From Flavipsychrobacter stenotrophus (GTDB lineage Bacteria; Bacteroidota; Bacteroidia; Chitinophagales; Chitinophagaceae), in assembly GCA_945902755.1 (NCBI GenBank), contig CAMDNC010000002.1:1-49231 (forward strand): DNA of 49,231 nucleotides, written 5' to 3'. This document shows, one piece after another, positions 5,990 to 14,627 of the stretch. A program made the position numbers and the translations under genes. The notes below the pieces were generated by a model. The model was not told where the DNA came from. It did not search any database and worked only from the letters and a program-made list of their open reading frames with translations. The first letter of the stretch is position 1; each line of letters starts with the position of its first letter.

Positions 5990-7351
5990 ATGCGTTTTAT
6001 AATCAGTTTCCTTTTAGTGTTGGCGTCGGTAGTTGTGTATGCACAACCGCAGCCACAGTACAGCATGTCGAAAGACACGTTGATAGCCCGTAGAAAGGCT
6101 ATAATGGAGGCTATAAATGAAACTGAGAAACAACTGGCGGCTATAAAGAACGACAAACAGGCTACAATGGGGCAGCTGCGTGCGCTGCAAAACAAACTGG
6201 CAGACAGGCAAAAACTGATAGGCAACATCAACTATGAGCTGAATAGCATAGACAAGGACATCAAAGTATCGGCGAGAGAGGTGATGACGCTGAAGCAGAA
6301 GTTGGAACAACTGAAGATAAGGTATGCACAGTCGGTAAGGTATGCGTACACCAGCAGGAGTTCTTATGATATGTTGGCGTTCTTGTTTTCGTCGAACGAC
6401 TTTAACGATGCGATGCGGCGGATGAAGTACCTGAAAAAATTCAGGGATTTCAGGAAGTATCAGGTGGAGCAAATACACCTGACGCAAAACCAACTGCAAC
6501 AAAAGATAGGCACACTGAATGCTGTAAAAGAAGAAAAAGACAAACTGCTGAACACACAGGTGCAACAGAAACAGGTGCTGCTGGAAGAGACGAACCAGAC
6601 GAACCAAGTGGTGCAAAACCTGAAAAGTAAGGAAAGCCAACTGATAGCTGATATAGAGAAGAACAGGAAAATAACTGCCCGCATCAACAAGGCGATCAAT
6701 GACCTGATAGAACGCGAGATGGCTAAAGCAAGCAAGGCGGCGGCTGAGGCGGCGGCGAAAAAAACGGGGACTGCAGATGCAAAAACGGGTACAAAGACGA
6801 ACATAAAATCGTCGAGTACAGATAACAGTATAGCTGTGAATGATGTGCCGCGCAGCAATACGCCCAAAACACGCACTGATGTGGAGCTGCTACTGACACC
6901 AGAAGATGTGGTGCTGGCAGGCAACTTTGAGGGCAATAGGGGTAGAATGTACTGGCCTGTGGAGAAGGGCTATATAACAGAACACTTTGGGGTGCACCCT
7001 CACCCGCTGGCACCCAAGGTAGAGGTAGATTGCCCAGGTGTGGGTATACAGACGGATGAAAATGCTAAAATACGTTGCGTATTTAATGGTACGGTAACGA
7101 ATGTATTTTCGGTAGCAGGTGGTAACAGCCAGATAGTGATGGTGAAACATGGTAACTACTTTACGGTATATAACGGACTATCGACAGTATCTGTAAAAAA
7201 GGGCGATGAGGTAAATGCCAAGCAACCACTGGGCACAGTATCTATCAACGATGAGGGCGTGCCGGTTATTTACTTTCAGATATGGAAATCGGACGGTAAG
7301 AAAGGTAATATAAAGATGAACCCTGAGCAGTGGATAGGTAAGGCGCACTAG
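5990..7351 (+). CDS. EnvC-like murein hydrolase activator
   Basis: The 453-residue protein has a signal peptide (MRFIISFLLVLASVVVYAQ), a long coiled coil (about residues 30-240, rich in Q, K and L) and a C-terminal LytM/M23-like domain (about 320-453). The M23 zinc ligands are not conserved: around the HFGVHPHPLAPKVEVD segment the usual HxxxD site is missing, and the final HxH position reads IYFQIW. This is the state of EnvC and NlpD, which do not cut murein but switch on amidases at the division site. A periplasmic role in daughter-cell separation fits the nearby dcw cluster. An Ala/Lys/Thr-rich linker joins coil and LytM domain. The ATG at 5990 is chosen because it opens the signal peptide; the upstream TTG lies in the promoter. 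Confidence 0.88.
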   Translation: MRFIISFLLVLASVVVYAQPQPQYSMSKDTLIARRKAIMEAINETEKQLAAIKNDKQATMGQLRALQNKLADRQKLIGNINYELNSIDKDIKVSAREVMTLKQKLEQLKIRYAQSVRYAYTSRSSYDMLAFLFSSNDFNDAMRRMKYLKKFRDFRKYQVEQIHLTQNQLQQKIGTLNAVKEEKDKLLNTQVQQKQVLLEETNQTNQVVQNLKSKESQLIADIEKNRKITARINKAINDLIEREMAKASKAAAEAAAKKTGTADAKTGTKTNIKSSSTDNSIAVNDVPRSNTPKTRTDVELLLTPEDVVLAGNFEGNRGRMYWPVEKGYITEHFGVHPHPLAPKVEVDCPGVGIQTDENAKIRCVFNGTVTNVFSVAGGNSQIVMVKHGNYFTVYNGLSTVSVKKGDEVNAKQPLGTVSINDEGVPVIYFQIWKSDGKKGNIKMNPEQWIGKAH

Positions 7352-7414
7352 TGGCATTTGTGGGGGCAGGGAGTATGCGGGTTTCTTTTCGGGTTTTCTT
7401 CACACTTTAAAAAG

Positions 7415-7422
7415 TATATTTG
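7415..7422 (+). promoter_or_regulatory. -7 box of the 758-residue protein gene
   Basis: TATATTTG matches TAnnTTTG and lies 47 nt before the ATG at 7470. A TTTC word 16 nt upstream (7395-7398) may be the -33 element. Confidence 0.5.
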
Positions 7423-7469
7423 AGTTAGGAATGACGACTAAATAATTTACTCCGCTAAGATGCGGTACC

Positions 7470-9746
7470 ATGAGAAAACTGTCAGGTATACTAATATGGA
7501 TAATGTGGGCTGCAGTAGCTGCGGCACAGCAAAATCCAGTATCTGCACCTGTCGACAGCACCAAAGTACTAACCGAAAAGGCAGTAGCTAAGAAAAAAGC
7601 TGAACCAATAAGCCCCTACCTTACTGATACACTGGTACAAGCGATACCGCTGGGAAGAGCGCTGTTTCATGACAAAACAGATAAGGAACAACTGAGGGCT
7701 GATGGTGCAGATGGCAACACCGATGGGCAAATAACTATGCCCGGCAACGCCCAACATACCAACACAATAACACACGCGCTGATAGCAGGTATAGACAGAC
7801 TGCAACTGCTGGTAGAGAACATGCCTGCCAATGGCAGAGATAGCGTGGCTGCCAACCAACAGAAGATACAAAGCCTAAGAGCACTGTGGGAACTGATGCG
7901 CCACTATAGCACAGACCCCAAACCCAATGCGCAATACTATAGCCGGCTAGTGGCCAGTATGCATGATATGATAGTGGCGGCCAACGAATATAAGTCGGTG
8001 GACTATGTGGTAGCTAATGCTGACCTGTACACGCTGGATAATAGCCGAGTGCTGCTAGATAATGAGCCCGAAGCCAGAGCCTACATCTATACCTACATGG
8101 GTAAACAAGACCCAGTGATGCTGGTGAAAAGACTGGAGGAATATGCAAGAGACACATTTGCAGGGGAGATAATAGCTGCTGCTGCCAGGATAGCTCCGAA
8201 AATAGTCTTTAACTACTGCCTATCGAGCAATGTGCTGCTGAAGAGTGCGGTGTACAAAACCAAAGACCCCTATGTGCAAGCAATAGTGCAAATAACTGCT
8301 GAGAGCGAGGCTCCACTGAGGGCACTGCCCTTTGTGGCTGATGTGTATAAAGGCACTCGCACGATAACAGAGATAGATAGCATAGCCGCACTACCCGATG
8401 CCTGCTATAACAGGCTGGTGGAACTGCGCACCACAAGCGACGCCTATACCCGACCGCTAATAACCGAAGAACTGGAATACCGAACGCTGAAAAACTATGT
8501 GCGACTGCTGAATGAACTGCATGATACTACGGATGTAGTAAGGTTTGCGTGTGTGGACAGCTTGCCAGCAGCATCGCTGTACTACGTGATGGTGTATGGC
8601 AAAGAGGAGATATATACGAGTAGCTACCTAGGGACATTCAGGCGAATGATGGAACGAATGGCTCCTAAAAAAGGGAATGAACTGCTGCAACAACTGGGGT
8701 ATGACCACTTCAGAACCTTCGTAAGATTGTGTGCAGGCTACAATACTTTGTCAGAGTTTCTGGCATCGATGGATGATACTGCAAGAAGTGGGCTGATGAC
8801 GAGATTTGTAGGGGGGCTGCAATATGGTGGAGAAAATGAACTAGAAGATGCTGTGAACGTAGCTGATGCGATAGGGAGTATAAAAGATAGCGCCCTGTAT
8901 GCGTACCTACAACAGGAGATAAAAAACAACTACAAACAATGCCTGAAAACAGAGAACAAGAAAGGCGTGGCGATATATAGCCTATTGTCTATGCTAATGG
9001 ATGGCAACCGCAGCGCAGGCAATGACGATGGCGCAGCAGCAGTATCGGTAAGGCTGAAGTTGCCCCCCATTAACAAGGTGCCTTTTGGGAGACTGACTAA
9101 TGATACTGGTACAGTGTATGAACGATTGTTCTTTTATGGTGACGATGATGGCCAAACGGCATATGAGGGATTTACAGAAGAATATAGAAAGAATAAAAAG
9201 AACTGGCGCATAGATACAGGTAAGTATTGGACGACAGTGACATCGCTGACGGGCAGAAAAATAGTAGTGTATGCCAACACACCACTAAAAGCACCCGAAG
9301 ATGAAAAAGCGATAGACACACTAGATGCGTACCTATATGCCAACAACATACAACCGACCATACTGATACACAGAGGACATAGCTACCATGTAAAGACTAC
9401 ACTGGCAAGAGTGGACACATATGCAAGAGTGGTGGTGCTGGGGTCGTGCGGAGGATACCATAATGTGGCCGCTGTGCTGCAAAGCTCGCCCGATGCACAC
9501 ATCATATCATCGAAACAAACAGGAGTGGGTGCTATAAATGAACCTATAATAACGGCTATAAATGCCCAACTGCTGGAGGGTAGTGACATCAATTGGATAA
9601 CCACATGGCAGGGACTTGATGACTACTTTGCGAAGCGAAAAGAGCTGTATGAGCGGTTTGCAGATTACGTGCCCCCGCATAAAAATCTGGGTGTGATATT
9701 TATGAAAGCCTACCGTATGCTGCGCCATGAGCCAAGCAAAAAGTGA
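7470..9746 (+). CDS. Secreted protein with possible clan CD-type cysteine peptidase C-terminus
   Basis: I do not recognise this 758-residue protein as a named family. It has a signal peptide (MRKLSGILIWIMWAAVAAAQ), a Pro/Lys/Ala-rich spacer and a long, probably helical middle (about 100-540) with no motif I can name. The last 170 residues look like a Rossmann-type alpha/beta domain: strand ILIHRG, then HSYH (His637-His640), and strand YARVVVLGSCGGY with Cys660, followed by DAHIISSKQTG. A His after one strand and a Cys in a G-S-C-G-G loop after the next is the layout of clan CD peptidases (caspase, CHAT, gingipain), so a proteolytic role outside the cytoplasm is possible. It follows the EnvC-like gene by 118 nt but has its own promoter, and it converges on ftsZ. 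Confidence 0.8.
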   Translation: MRKLSGILIWIMWAAVAAAQQNPVSAPVDSTKVLTEKAVAKKKAEPISPYLTDTLVQAIPLGRALFHDKTDKEQLRADGADGNTDGQITMPGNAQHTNTITHALIAGIDRLQLLVENMPANGRDSVAANQQKIQSLRALWELMRHYSTDPKPNAQYYSRLVASMHDMIVAANEYKSVDYVVANADLYTLDNSRVLLDNEPEARAYIYTYMGKQDPVMLVKRLEEYARDTFAGEIIAAAARIAPKIVFNYCLSSNVLLKSAVYKTKDPYVQAIVQITAESEAPLRALPFVADVYKGTRTITEIDSIAALPDACYNRLVELRTTSDAYTRPLITEELEYRTLKNYVRLLNELHDTTDVVRFACVDSLPAASLYYVMVYGKEEIYTSSYLGTFRRMMERMAPKKGNELLQQLGYDHFRTFVRLCAGYNTLSEFLASMDDTARSGLMTRFVGGLQYGGENELEDAVNVADAIGSIKDSALYAYLQQEIKNNYKQCLKTENKKGVAIYSLLSMLMDGNRSAGNDDGAAAVSVRLKLPPINKVPFGRLTNDTGTVYERLFFYGDDDGQTAYEGFTEEYRKNKKNWRIDTGKYWTTVTSLTGRKIVVYANTPLKAPEDEKAIDTLDAYLYANNIQPTILIHRGHSYHVKTTLARVDTYARVVVLGSCGGYHNVAAVLQSSPDAHIISSKQTGVGAINEPIITAINAQLLEGSDINWITTWQGLDDYFAKRKELYERFADYVPPHKNLGVIFMKAYRMLRHEPSKK

Positions 9747-9818
9747 TGGGACTGAACTGTATTTAGGACCTGAATTATCAATAAAAAACATGCATAAAAG
9801 GCTGACGAAAGACACAGA

Positions 9819-9848
9819 AAAAGCCCCCGCTGTTGTGCGAGGGCTTTT
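9819..9848. terminator. Bidirectional terminator between the 758-residue gene and ftsZ
   Basis: AAAAGCCCCCGC (9819-9830) pairs with GCGAGGGCTTTT (9837-9848) with one mismatch. The stem has A/T runs on both sides, as in two-way terminators between convergent genes. Confidence 0.85.
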
Positions 9849-9873
9849 CAGTGAGAGAAAGAAAGTGTGCCAA

Positions 9874-11532
9874 TTAATCTGGCTTCTTACCGTCTAAAAA
9901 AGTATTGATGGTTTGTATAAAACCTTTTGGATTTTCGGTATTAGCATTGACACCTACCGTGTAGCCACTGTAAAAAGTATCGGAAGAAGCTACACCGTTT
10001 TCGATGTTCATATTCTTGCGTTTGTAAGCAGGAACAGATTCTATGTCGTCATCATTGCTTTCGTTACCTTCTCTGATATTGATGCTAAGACTGCGTAAAC
10101 GAGCTGCGCGATCTTCGAAAGCTTTCTTTTGCTCTTCGAATCTTTTTTTCTCCTCTATTTCATCTTCGCTGAGTATGCGCTCTCCGATTTTCATTACTAT
10201 TGGTTCACGCACGGGCTCTTCGGTACGGGAAGTGAACCCATAAGAAACTTCAGCCTGACGTGGAGGCTCTGGTGTGTAGCTAGCCACAACAGGTATCTCT
10301 TCGATCTGAGGTGTTTCTTCTATGTTGAGCACGTAACGTTCTGTTTCTGCAACCGGTTCTTCAATGTGCTGAATGGTTTCGAAAACGATGGGTTGTTCTT
10401 CAGGAATTTCTATCAATGTAGGTGCAAGACTCTCTACACTGTAAGTGTAATCGGGAGCTGGGACGAACGAATCAACTATAGGTTCTTCGGTAGTTTTGCG
10501 ATCACTGAGCGTAACTACTACTTTCTCTGCCTCTGCATTGCGAGCAGGCATTTCAGCGTTTATTTCTTTGTAGTTGAATCCAGTGGCGATAACGGTAACG
10601 GAAATTCTGTCTCCAAGATTAGGATCATGCCCCATACCAAGTATTACATCGCAATTGTCGCCAGCCTGCATTTGAACATAAGCCTGAATCGCTTCTGCTT
10701 CGTCCATAGTATGTTCGAACTCACCAGCAGCAGAAGTAATGTTAAGGAGCAACCATTTTGCACCACGGATATCACTATCATTGAGCAGTGGAGAGTTAAG
10801 CGCTTCTTCTACTGCTTTTAATGCTCTGTTTTCGCCAGATGCGGAAGCGCTACCTAGGATGGCGACACCACCATTTTTCATAACGGTGCAAACATCAGCA
10901 AAGTCGACATTGATTTGGCCAGTGGATGTGATAACGTCGGTGATACATTTGGCAGCGGTAGCTAATATATCATCTGCTTTGGCGAAAGCCTTTGTGAAAG
11001 GGAGATTGCCGAATTGTTGACGTAATTTATCGTTGGATATCACCAGTATTGTATCTACGTGGTCGCGCATGCGGTCTATACCCTCCTGAGCCTGCTTTAG
11101 GCGCTTTCGCCCCTCGTAAGTAAAAGGTGTAGTAACGATGCCCACTGTAAGGATACCGAGCTCTCTGCATATTTTTGACACTACTGGTGCACCACCCGTA
11201 CCGGTACCACCGCCCATGCCAGCAGTGATAAAAGCCATACGGGTGTTGACCTTGAGTATTTTGGAAATATCTTCAAAACTTTCTTCGCAAGATTGTTTAC
11301 CTATCTCTGGGTTTGCACCAGCACCTAACCCCTGAGTAAGATGTGGACCAAGCTGTACTTTGTTGGCTACAGGACTTAGAGCAAGTGCCTGAGAATCAGT
11401 ATTACAAACTACAAAATCAACACCCTCAATACCGAGGCTGTGCATGTAATTTACGGCATTACTTCCTCCGCCGCCAACACCAATCACTTTGATGATGGAT
11501 GACTGATTTTTGGGAATCTCAAAATGTATCAT
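9874..11532 (-). CDS. ftsZ: Cell division protein FtsZ
   Basis: FtsZ is the tubulin-like GTPase that forms the Z-ring. The GTP-binding signature GGGTGTG is at residues 107-113, with NTD near 44 and the T7 region NVDFADV; the globular part ends near residue 330 (GDRISVTVIATGF). At 552 residues the protein is much longer than the ~380 of E. coli; the extra is a Glu/Pro/Thr-rich linker of about 200 residues, then a conserved-looking C-terminal peptide GFIQTINTFLDGKKPD, the likely site for FtsA. Long linkers are common in this phylum. It is the last gene of the dcw cluster, 272 nt after ftsA, and that gap contains a candidate promoter. Confidence 0.98.
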   Translation of the reverse strand: MIHFEIPKNQSSIIKVIGVGGGGSNAVNYMHSLGIEGVDFVVCNTDSQALALSPVANKVQLGPHLTQGLGAGANPEIGKQSCEESFEDISKILKVNTRMAFITAGMGGGTGTGGAPVVSKICRELGILTVGIVTTPFTYEGRKRLKQAQEGIDRMRDHVDTILVISNDKLRQQFGNLPFTKAFAKADDILATAAKCITDVITSTGQINVDFADVCTVMKNGGVAILGSASASGENRALKAVEEALNSPLLNDSDIRGAKWLLLNITSAAGEFEHTMDEAEAIQAYVQMQAGDNCDVILGMGHDPNLGDRISVTVIATGFNYKEINAEMPARNAEAEKVVVTLSDRKTTEEPIVDSFVPAPDYTYSVESLAPTLIEIPEEQPIVFETIQHIEEPVAETERYVLNIEETPQIEEIPVVASYTPEPPRQAEVSYGFTSRTEEPVREPIVMKIGERILSEDEIEEKKRFEEQKKAFEDRAARLRSLSINIREGNESNDDDIESVPAYKRKNMNIENGVASSDTFYSGYTVGVNANTENPKGFIQTINTFLDGKKPD

Positions 11533-11597
11533 ATTCTGTTTTTTGGGGTTAGTAATAAAAAAAAAGTTGTGTTTTTAACTAGAATAATGGTTGGTTG

Positions 11598-11605
11598 CAA
11601 AATTA
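11598..11605 (-). promoter_or_regulatory. Candidate -7 box of ftsZ
   Basis: The minus strand reads TAATTTTG (TAnnTTTG) 66 nt before the ftsZ ATG, in the 272-nt gap between ftsA and ftsZ. A DnaA-box variant, TTATTCACA on the minus strand, lies at 11646-11654. No clear -33 element. Confidence 0.4.
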
Positions 11606-11804
11606 CACTTTTAGCAGTTATCTGATGATTCTTTTAGTACTAAAATGTGAATAAAAAGACCTTCCATTATGATATTTTTATTGTCTTTAAGTTTATTGTG
11701 AATTGAGTGTTAGTAAGTGAATGAAAAAAGCGCTGTAGTTGATTCTCCTCATGATTTATAGAATGAAACGAGTCGACAAAAACAGGCATAGACACCAGCT
11801 AAAA

Positions 11805-13214
11805 TCAATCAAATTCTTTGTCATCAATATCTTCGAATAATTCCATAATTCTGCCTCTCATTCTGTCTATAAGACGCTTCATAATGTCTTGCCTTTTTTT
11901 GAATTTATCCCATTTATTGTTGATTACTAAATGTTCTTCAGATTGTTGAATTTCTTCTTCGTCTTCTTCAATTTCCTCTTCAGCTTCTACTTCATCAGCT
12001 GACACTCTAATAAAGTTACCTTTTGCAAAAGCAAAGTCTTTACCACCGGTTTCAAAATCGCGGTAGCCATGAATAATTAACCCTATGCAGGTAGAATACA
12101 TGGGGCTCATGAGTACTTCGCTATGCCCCCCAGCCAGATGCTCGTTGGGATAACCGATGCGTGCACCCAACCCTGTGACATACTCAGTAAGTTGAATAAT
12201 ATGCTTCAATTTGGCACCACCACCTGTGAGAATAATACCCCCATTTAGCTTGTGCTCTAAGCCAATCTTGCGAATATTGAAAATCACATACTCTAATATT
12301 TCTTGGATACGTGCTTGAATGATATTAGCCAGGTTCTTTACGGAAACCTCTCTTGAAGGCAAACCACGCAAGCCAGGAATAGTGATGTATGCATTGGCAC
12401 TGGCCTCGCTGGCTAGAGCTGTACCGAACTGCACTTTCATCTGTTCTGCCTGTGATTTTAAAATTCTGAGACCGGCGGTGATATCGTTAGTGATATTTAC
12501 GCCAGCATAAGGAATAACTGCTGTGTGCTTGAGGATACCATCGCAAAACACGGCCATATCGGTGGTACCACCACCAATATCTACTATAGCTACACCAGCT
12601 TCCATGTCTTCGTCGTTGATAACAGCCGAAGCTGAAGCCAGCGGCTGCAGGACGAGATCGCAGGTTTTAAGATTTGACCTATCGACACATCTTTTTATGT
12701 TTCTGATAGCAGTGCTATCGCCGGTGATCACATGAAAATTAGCCCCCACTTTTACCCCACTCATACCAACAGGATTGATGATGTTTGGGATGTTATCGAT
12801 AGTATAGTCTTGGGCAATGATATCGATGATTTGGTCGCCAGTGGGTAAGTAAGTACGATACTGGTCGCGTAGTAACTGGTCAATGTCGTCTTTGCTAATC
12901 TCGTTATCGACATTAGCCCTAACTCTGCTGCCTTGAGTTTGCACACTGTTTATGTGCTTACCTGCAATCCCAACATACACTTCGTTGATATCCAAAAGCG
13001 GGTTGCTCTCTATGCAACGGCTTATGGCTAGCTCAACAGAGTGTACACACTGCTCGATGTTGATGACCACACCATGATTAACGCCTTCAGAATCGGCACG
13101 ACCAAAGCCAAGGACTTCAATCTTACCGAATTCGTTTTTTCTTCCTGCAATGGCTACTACTTTAGTGGTTCCGATGTCCAGGCCAACTATAATAGGTTGT
13201 TGATGTTTATTCAT
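11805..13214 (-). CDS. ftsA: Cell division protein FtsA
   Basis: FtsA is the actin-like ATPase that ties FtsZ filaments to the membrane and recruits later division proteins. Phosphate-binding loops are visible at GLDIGTTK (11-18) and VDIGGGTTD (211-219), and the SHS2 (1C) domain lies between about residues 85 and 165. At 469 residues it is slightly longer than E. coli FtsA (420); the extra is an acidic stretch near 415-435 (EVEAEEEIEEDEEE). The C-terminal helix KRQDIMKRLIDRMRGRIMEL is rich in basic and hydrophobic residues and is probably the membrane-targeting amphipathic helix. It lies 54 nt after ftsQ. Confidence 0.97.
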   Translation of the reverse strand: MNKHQQPIIVGLDIGTTKVVAIAGRKNEFGKIEVLGFGRADSEGVNHGVVINIEQCVHSVELAISRCIESNPLLDINEVYVGIAGKHINSVQTQGSRVRANVDNEISKDDIDQLLRDQYRTYLPTGDQIIDIIAQDYTIDNIPNIINPVGMSGVKVGANFHVITGDSTAIRNIKRCVDRSNLKTCDLVLQPLASASAVINDEDMEAGVAIVDIGGGTTDMAVFCDGILKHTAVIPYAGVNITNDITAGLRILKSQAEQMKVQFGTALASEASANAYITIPGLRGLPSREVSVKNLANIIQARIQEILEYVIFNIRKIGLEHKLNGGIILTGGGAKLKHIIQLTEYVTGLGARIGYPNEHLAGGHSEVLMSPMYSTCIGLIIHGYRDFETGGKDFAFAKGNFIRVSADEVEAEEEIEEDEEEIQQSEEHLVINNKWDKFKKRQDIMKRLIDRMRGRIMELFEDIDDKEFD

Positions 13215-13268
13215 TTGCCCCGATGATTTAATATCTGTGAATACTATTTATATTTTTAATAAGAAGAA

Positions 13269-14627
13269 TTACTGAGGATACGTGTATTTGGCTGCTGCTG
13301 GTTTTTTTTCAGTTGTTTTATCTTTGTTAGCTTCTGTTTTTTTGTCTTTTGTTTTCTTAGTGTCTTCTTTCTTATTTGTTTTAGGTTTGTCTTTAGGTTT
13401 ATCCTTGGGGGTTGTTTTGCTTTTTTCTTTTTTATCCTCTTTGTGTTTTGAATCAGTTTTTTTGATCGCTGGTTTTCCTTTCGAATCTGGCTTTGATTGT
13501 TTCTTTTCTTCTTTTACAACCTGTTTAGGTTTTGTACTGGGTATTTTATTTGATGGTTTTATATTAGGATTCGATGTGTTTTTGTGTAATTCCGCTTTTT
13601 TTACTTCGCTCTTTTTTGTGTTTTTGGAGTCGGATTTTTGTTTTTCAGCAGTTACAATTTGTTTCGGAACTGCAGCTGCAACAGGCACAACCTTATTAAT
13701 TTTTTTAATCACTACTGCATTGGCCTTTTCTACTATTTTCTGTTGTTTTCGTAGCGAATCTTCTTTTAGTTTCTGTGCTTCGGTCATCTCGATACTGCTT
13801 ATCCAGTTCATTTTTCTCACGGCCAAATCTTTTGGCCCGGCATATGGGAGTGATGGTGATGCAACAACTTGATTATTGAACCTGACATCTAGCACTTCGT
13901 ATTTATCCCAACCGATTCTGTTGAGGACTTTTTTATAAAATACTACCAAGTTTGCCAATTTTTCGGCTGTGTTTGTGGTATCTCCAAATCTAATCCGTTG
14001 GTTTCCTAAGACTGGTATAAACTCGAATGTGCCGTTAGAATCAATGATGACCTGTGAAATCTGAGCATTCCAAAATTTATCGGCTTGTAAGGTGCGTACC
14101 AACTTGACAATTTTAGTTTTCAATACCATACCTGCGCTATCACTGTTTATATCGGGCGCATTAGTAACAACGCTAGTGTAATAGGTATAGTTATCTGATA
14201 AAGGCATGGCATGTAATGTACTATCGAGATAGTAACTAGAGCCATCTTGGGTAAATAAGCGCGCTACCGGCACTCGCTGTGTAACGTACATGTGCATGAC
14301 CCTATCAACGTCTACAAACACCTGAGCATCTGCCACCCAAGGATCTGACTTTATAGCCTTTTCGATACCATGCACATCTAACTTGGCTACAGGTGTATGT
14401 AGTATATCAATACCTCTGTTATAGACAGCAAGATTCATAATTTCTTTCTGCTCTATGAACTGATACTTACGGTCGTTTTTGATATGGACAACGGGCAATG
14501 ATTTGAGAGGCATATCGCCTTCAATACTAGAAGCGCTTATCATGGCGACCAAACAGCATACTGCCACTACCACTGTAAGTAGCAACTGTAATACTTTTCG
14601 CACTGATATTTTACGCTTCTTTTCCAT
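13269..14627 (-). CDS. ftsQ: Cell division protein FtsQ with a long Lys-rich tail
   Basis: The position between murC and ftsA, one N-terminal membrane helix (about 13-31) and a POTRA-like region (about 43-118: VHIKNDRKYQFIEQKEIMN through DPWVADAQVFVDVD) identify FtsQ, the periplasmic scaffold of the divisome. The FtsQ beta domain runs to about residue 275. The remaining ~175 residues are unusual: after a short helix, residues 328-446 are almost only Lys, Thr, Ser, Glu, Asp and Pro, ending KYTYPQ. The tail lies in the periplasm and is strongly basic, so it could bind peptidoglycan or anionic polymers; that is inference. The frame is open throughout with no sign of a frameshift. ATG overlaps the murC stop by 1 nt (TAATG). 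Confidence 0.9.
   Translation of the reverse strand: MEKKRKISVRKVLQLLLTVVVAVCCLVAMISASSIEGDMPLKSLPVVHIKNDRKYQFIEQKEIMNLAVYNRGIDILHTPVAKLDVHGIEKAIKSDPWVADAQVFVDVDRVMHMYVTQRVPVARLFTQDGSSYYLDSTLHAMPLSDNYTYYTSVVTNAPDINSDSAGMVLKTKIVKLVRTLQADKFWNAQISQVIIDSNGTFEFIPVLGNQRIRFGDTTNTAEKLANLVVFYKKVLNRIGWDKYEVLDVRFNNQVVASPSLPYAGPKDLAVRKMNWISSIEMTEAQKLKEDSLRKQQKIVEKANAVVIKKINKVVPVAAAVPKQIVTAEKQKSDSKNTKKSEVKKAELHKNTSNPNIKPSNKIPSTKPKQVVKEEKKQSKPDSKGKPAIKKTDSKHKEDKKEKSKTTPKDKPKDKPKTNKKEDTKKTKDKKTEANKDKTTEKKPAAAKYTYPQ

Noticed and set aside
10129-10821. 230-residue plus-strand open frame opposite ftsZ
   Set aside because: Shadow of ftsZ on the other strand; aromatic- and Cys-rich composition typical of antisense frames.
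13269-13650. Frameshift as the reason for the Lys-rich end of FtsQ
   Set aside because: The frame continues without interruption from clear FtsQ sequence, and no alternative frame resumes FtsQ-like sequence.
13282-13872. 196-residue hydrophobic plus-strand frame opposite the ftsQ tail
   Set aside because: It looks like a membrane protein (Phe/Leu/Ser-rich), but this is the antisense reading of the Lys-rich AAA/AAG codons of ftsQ.
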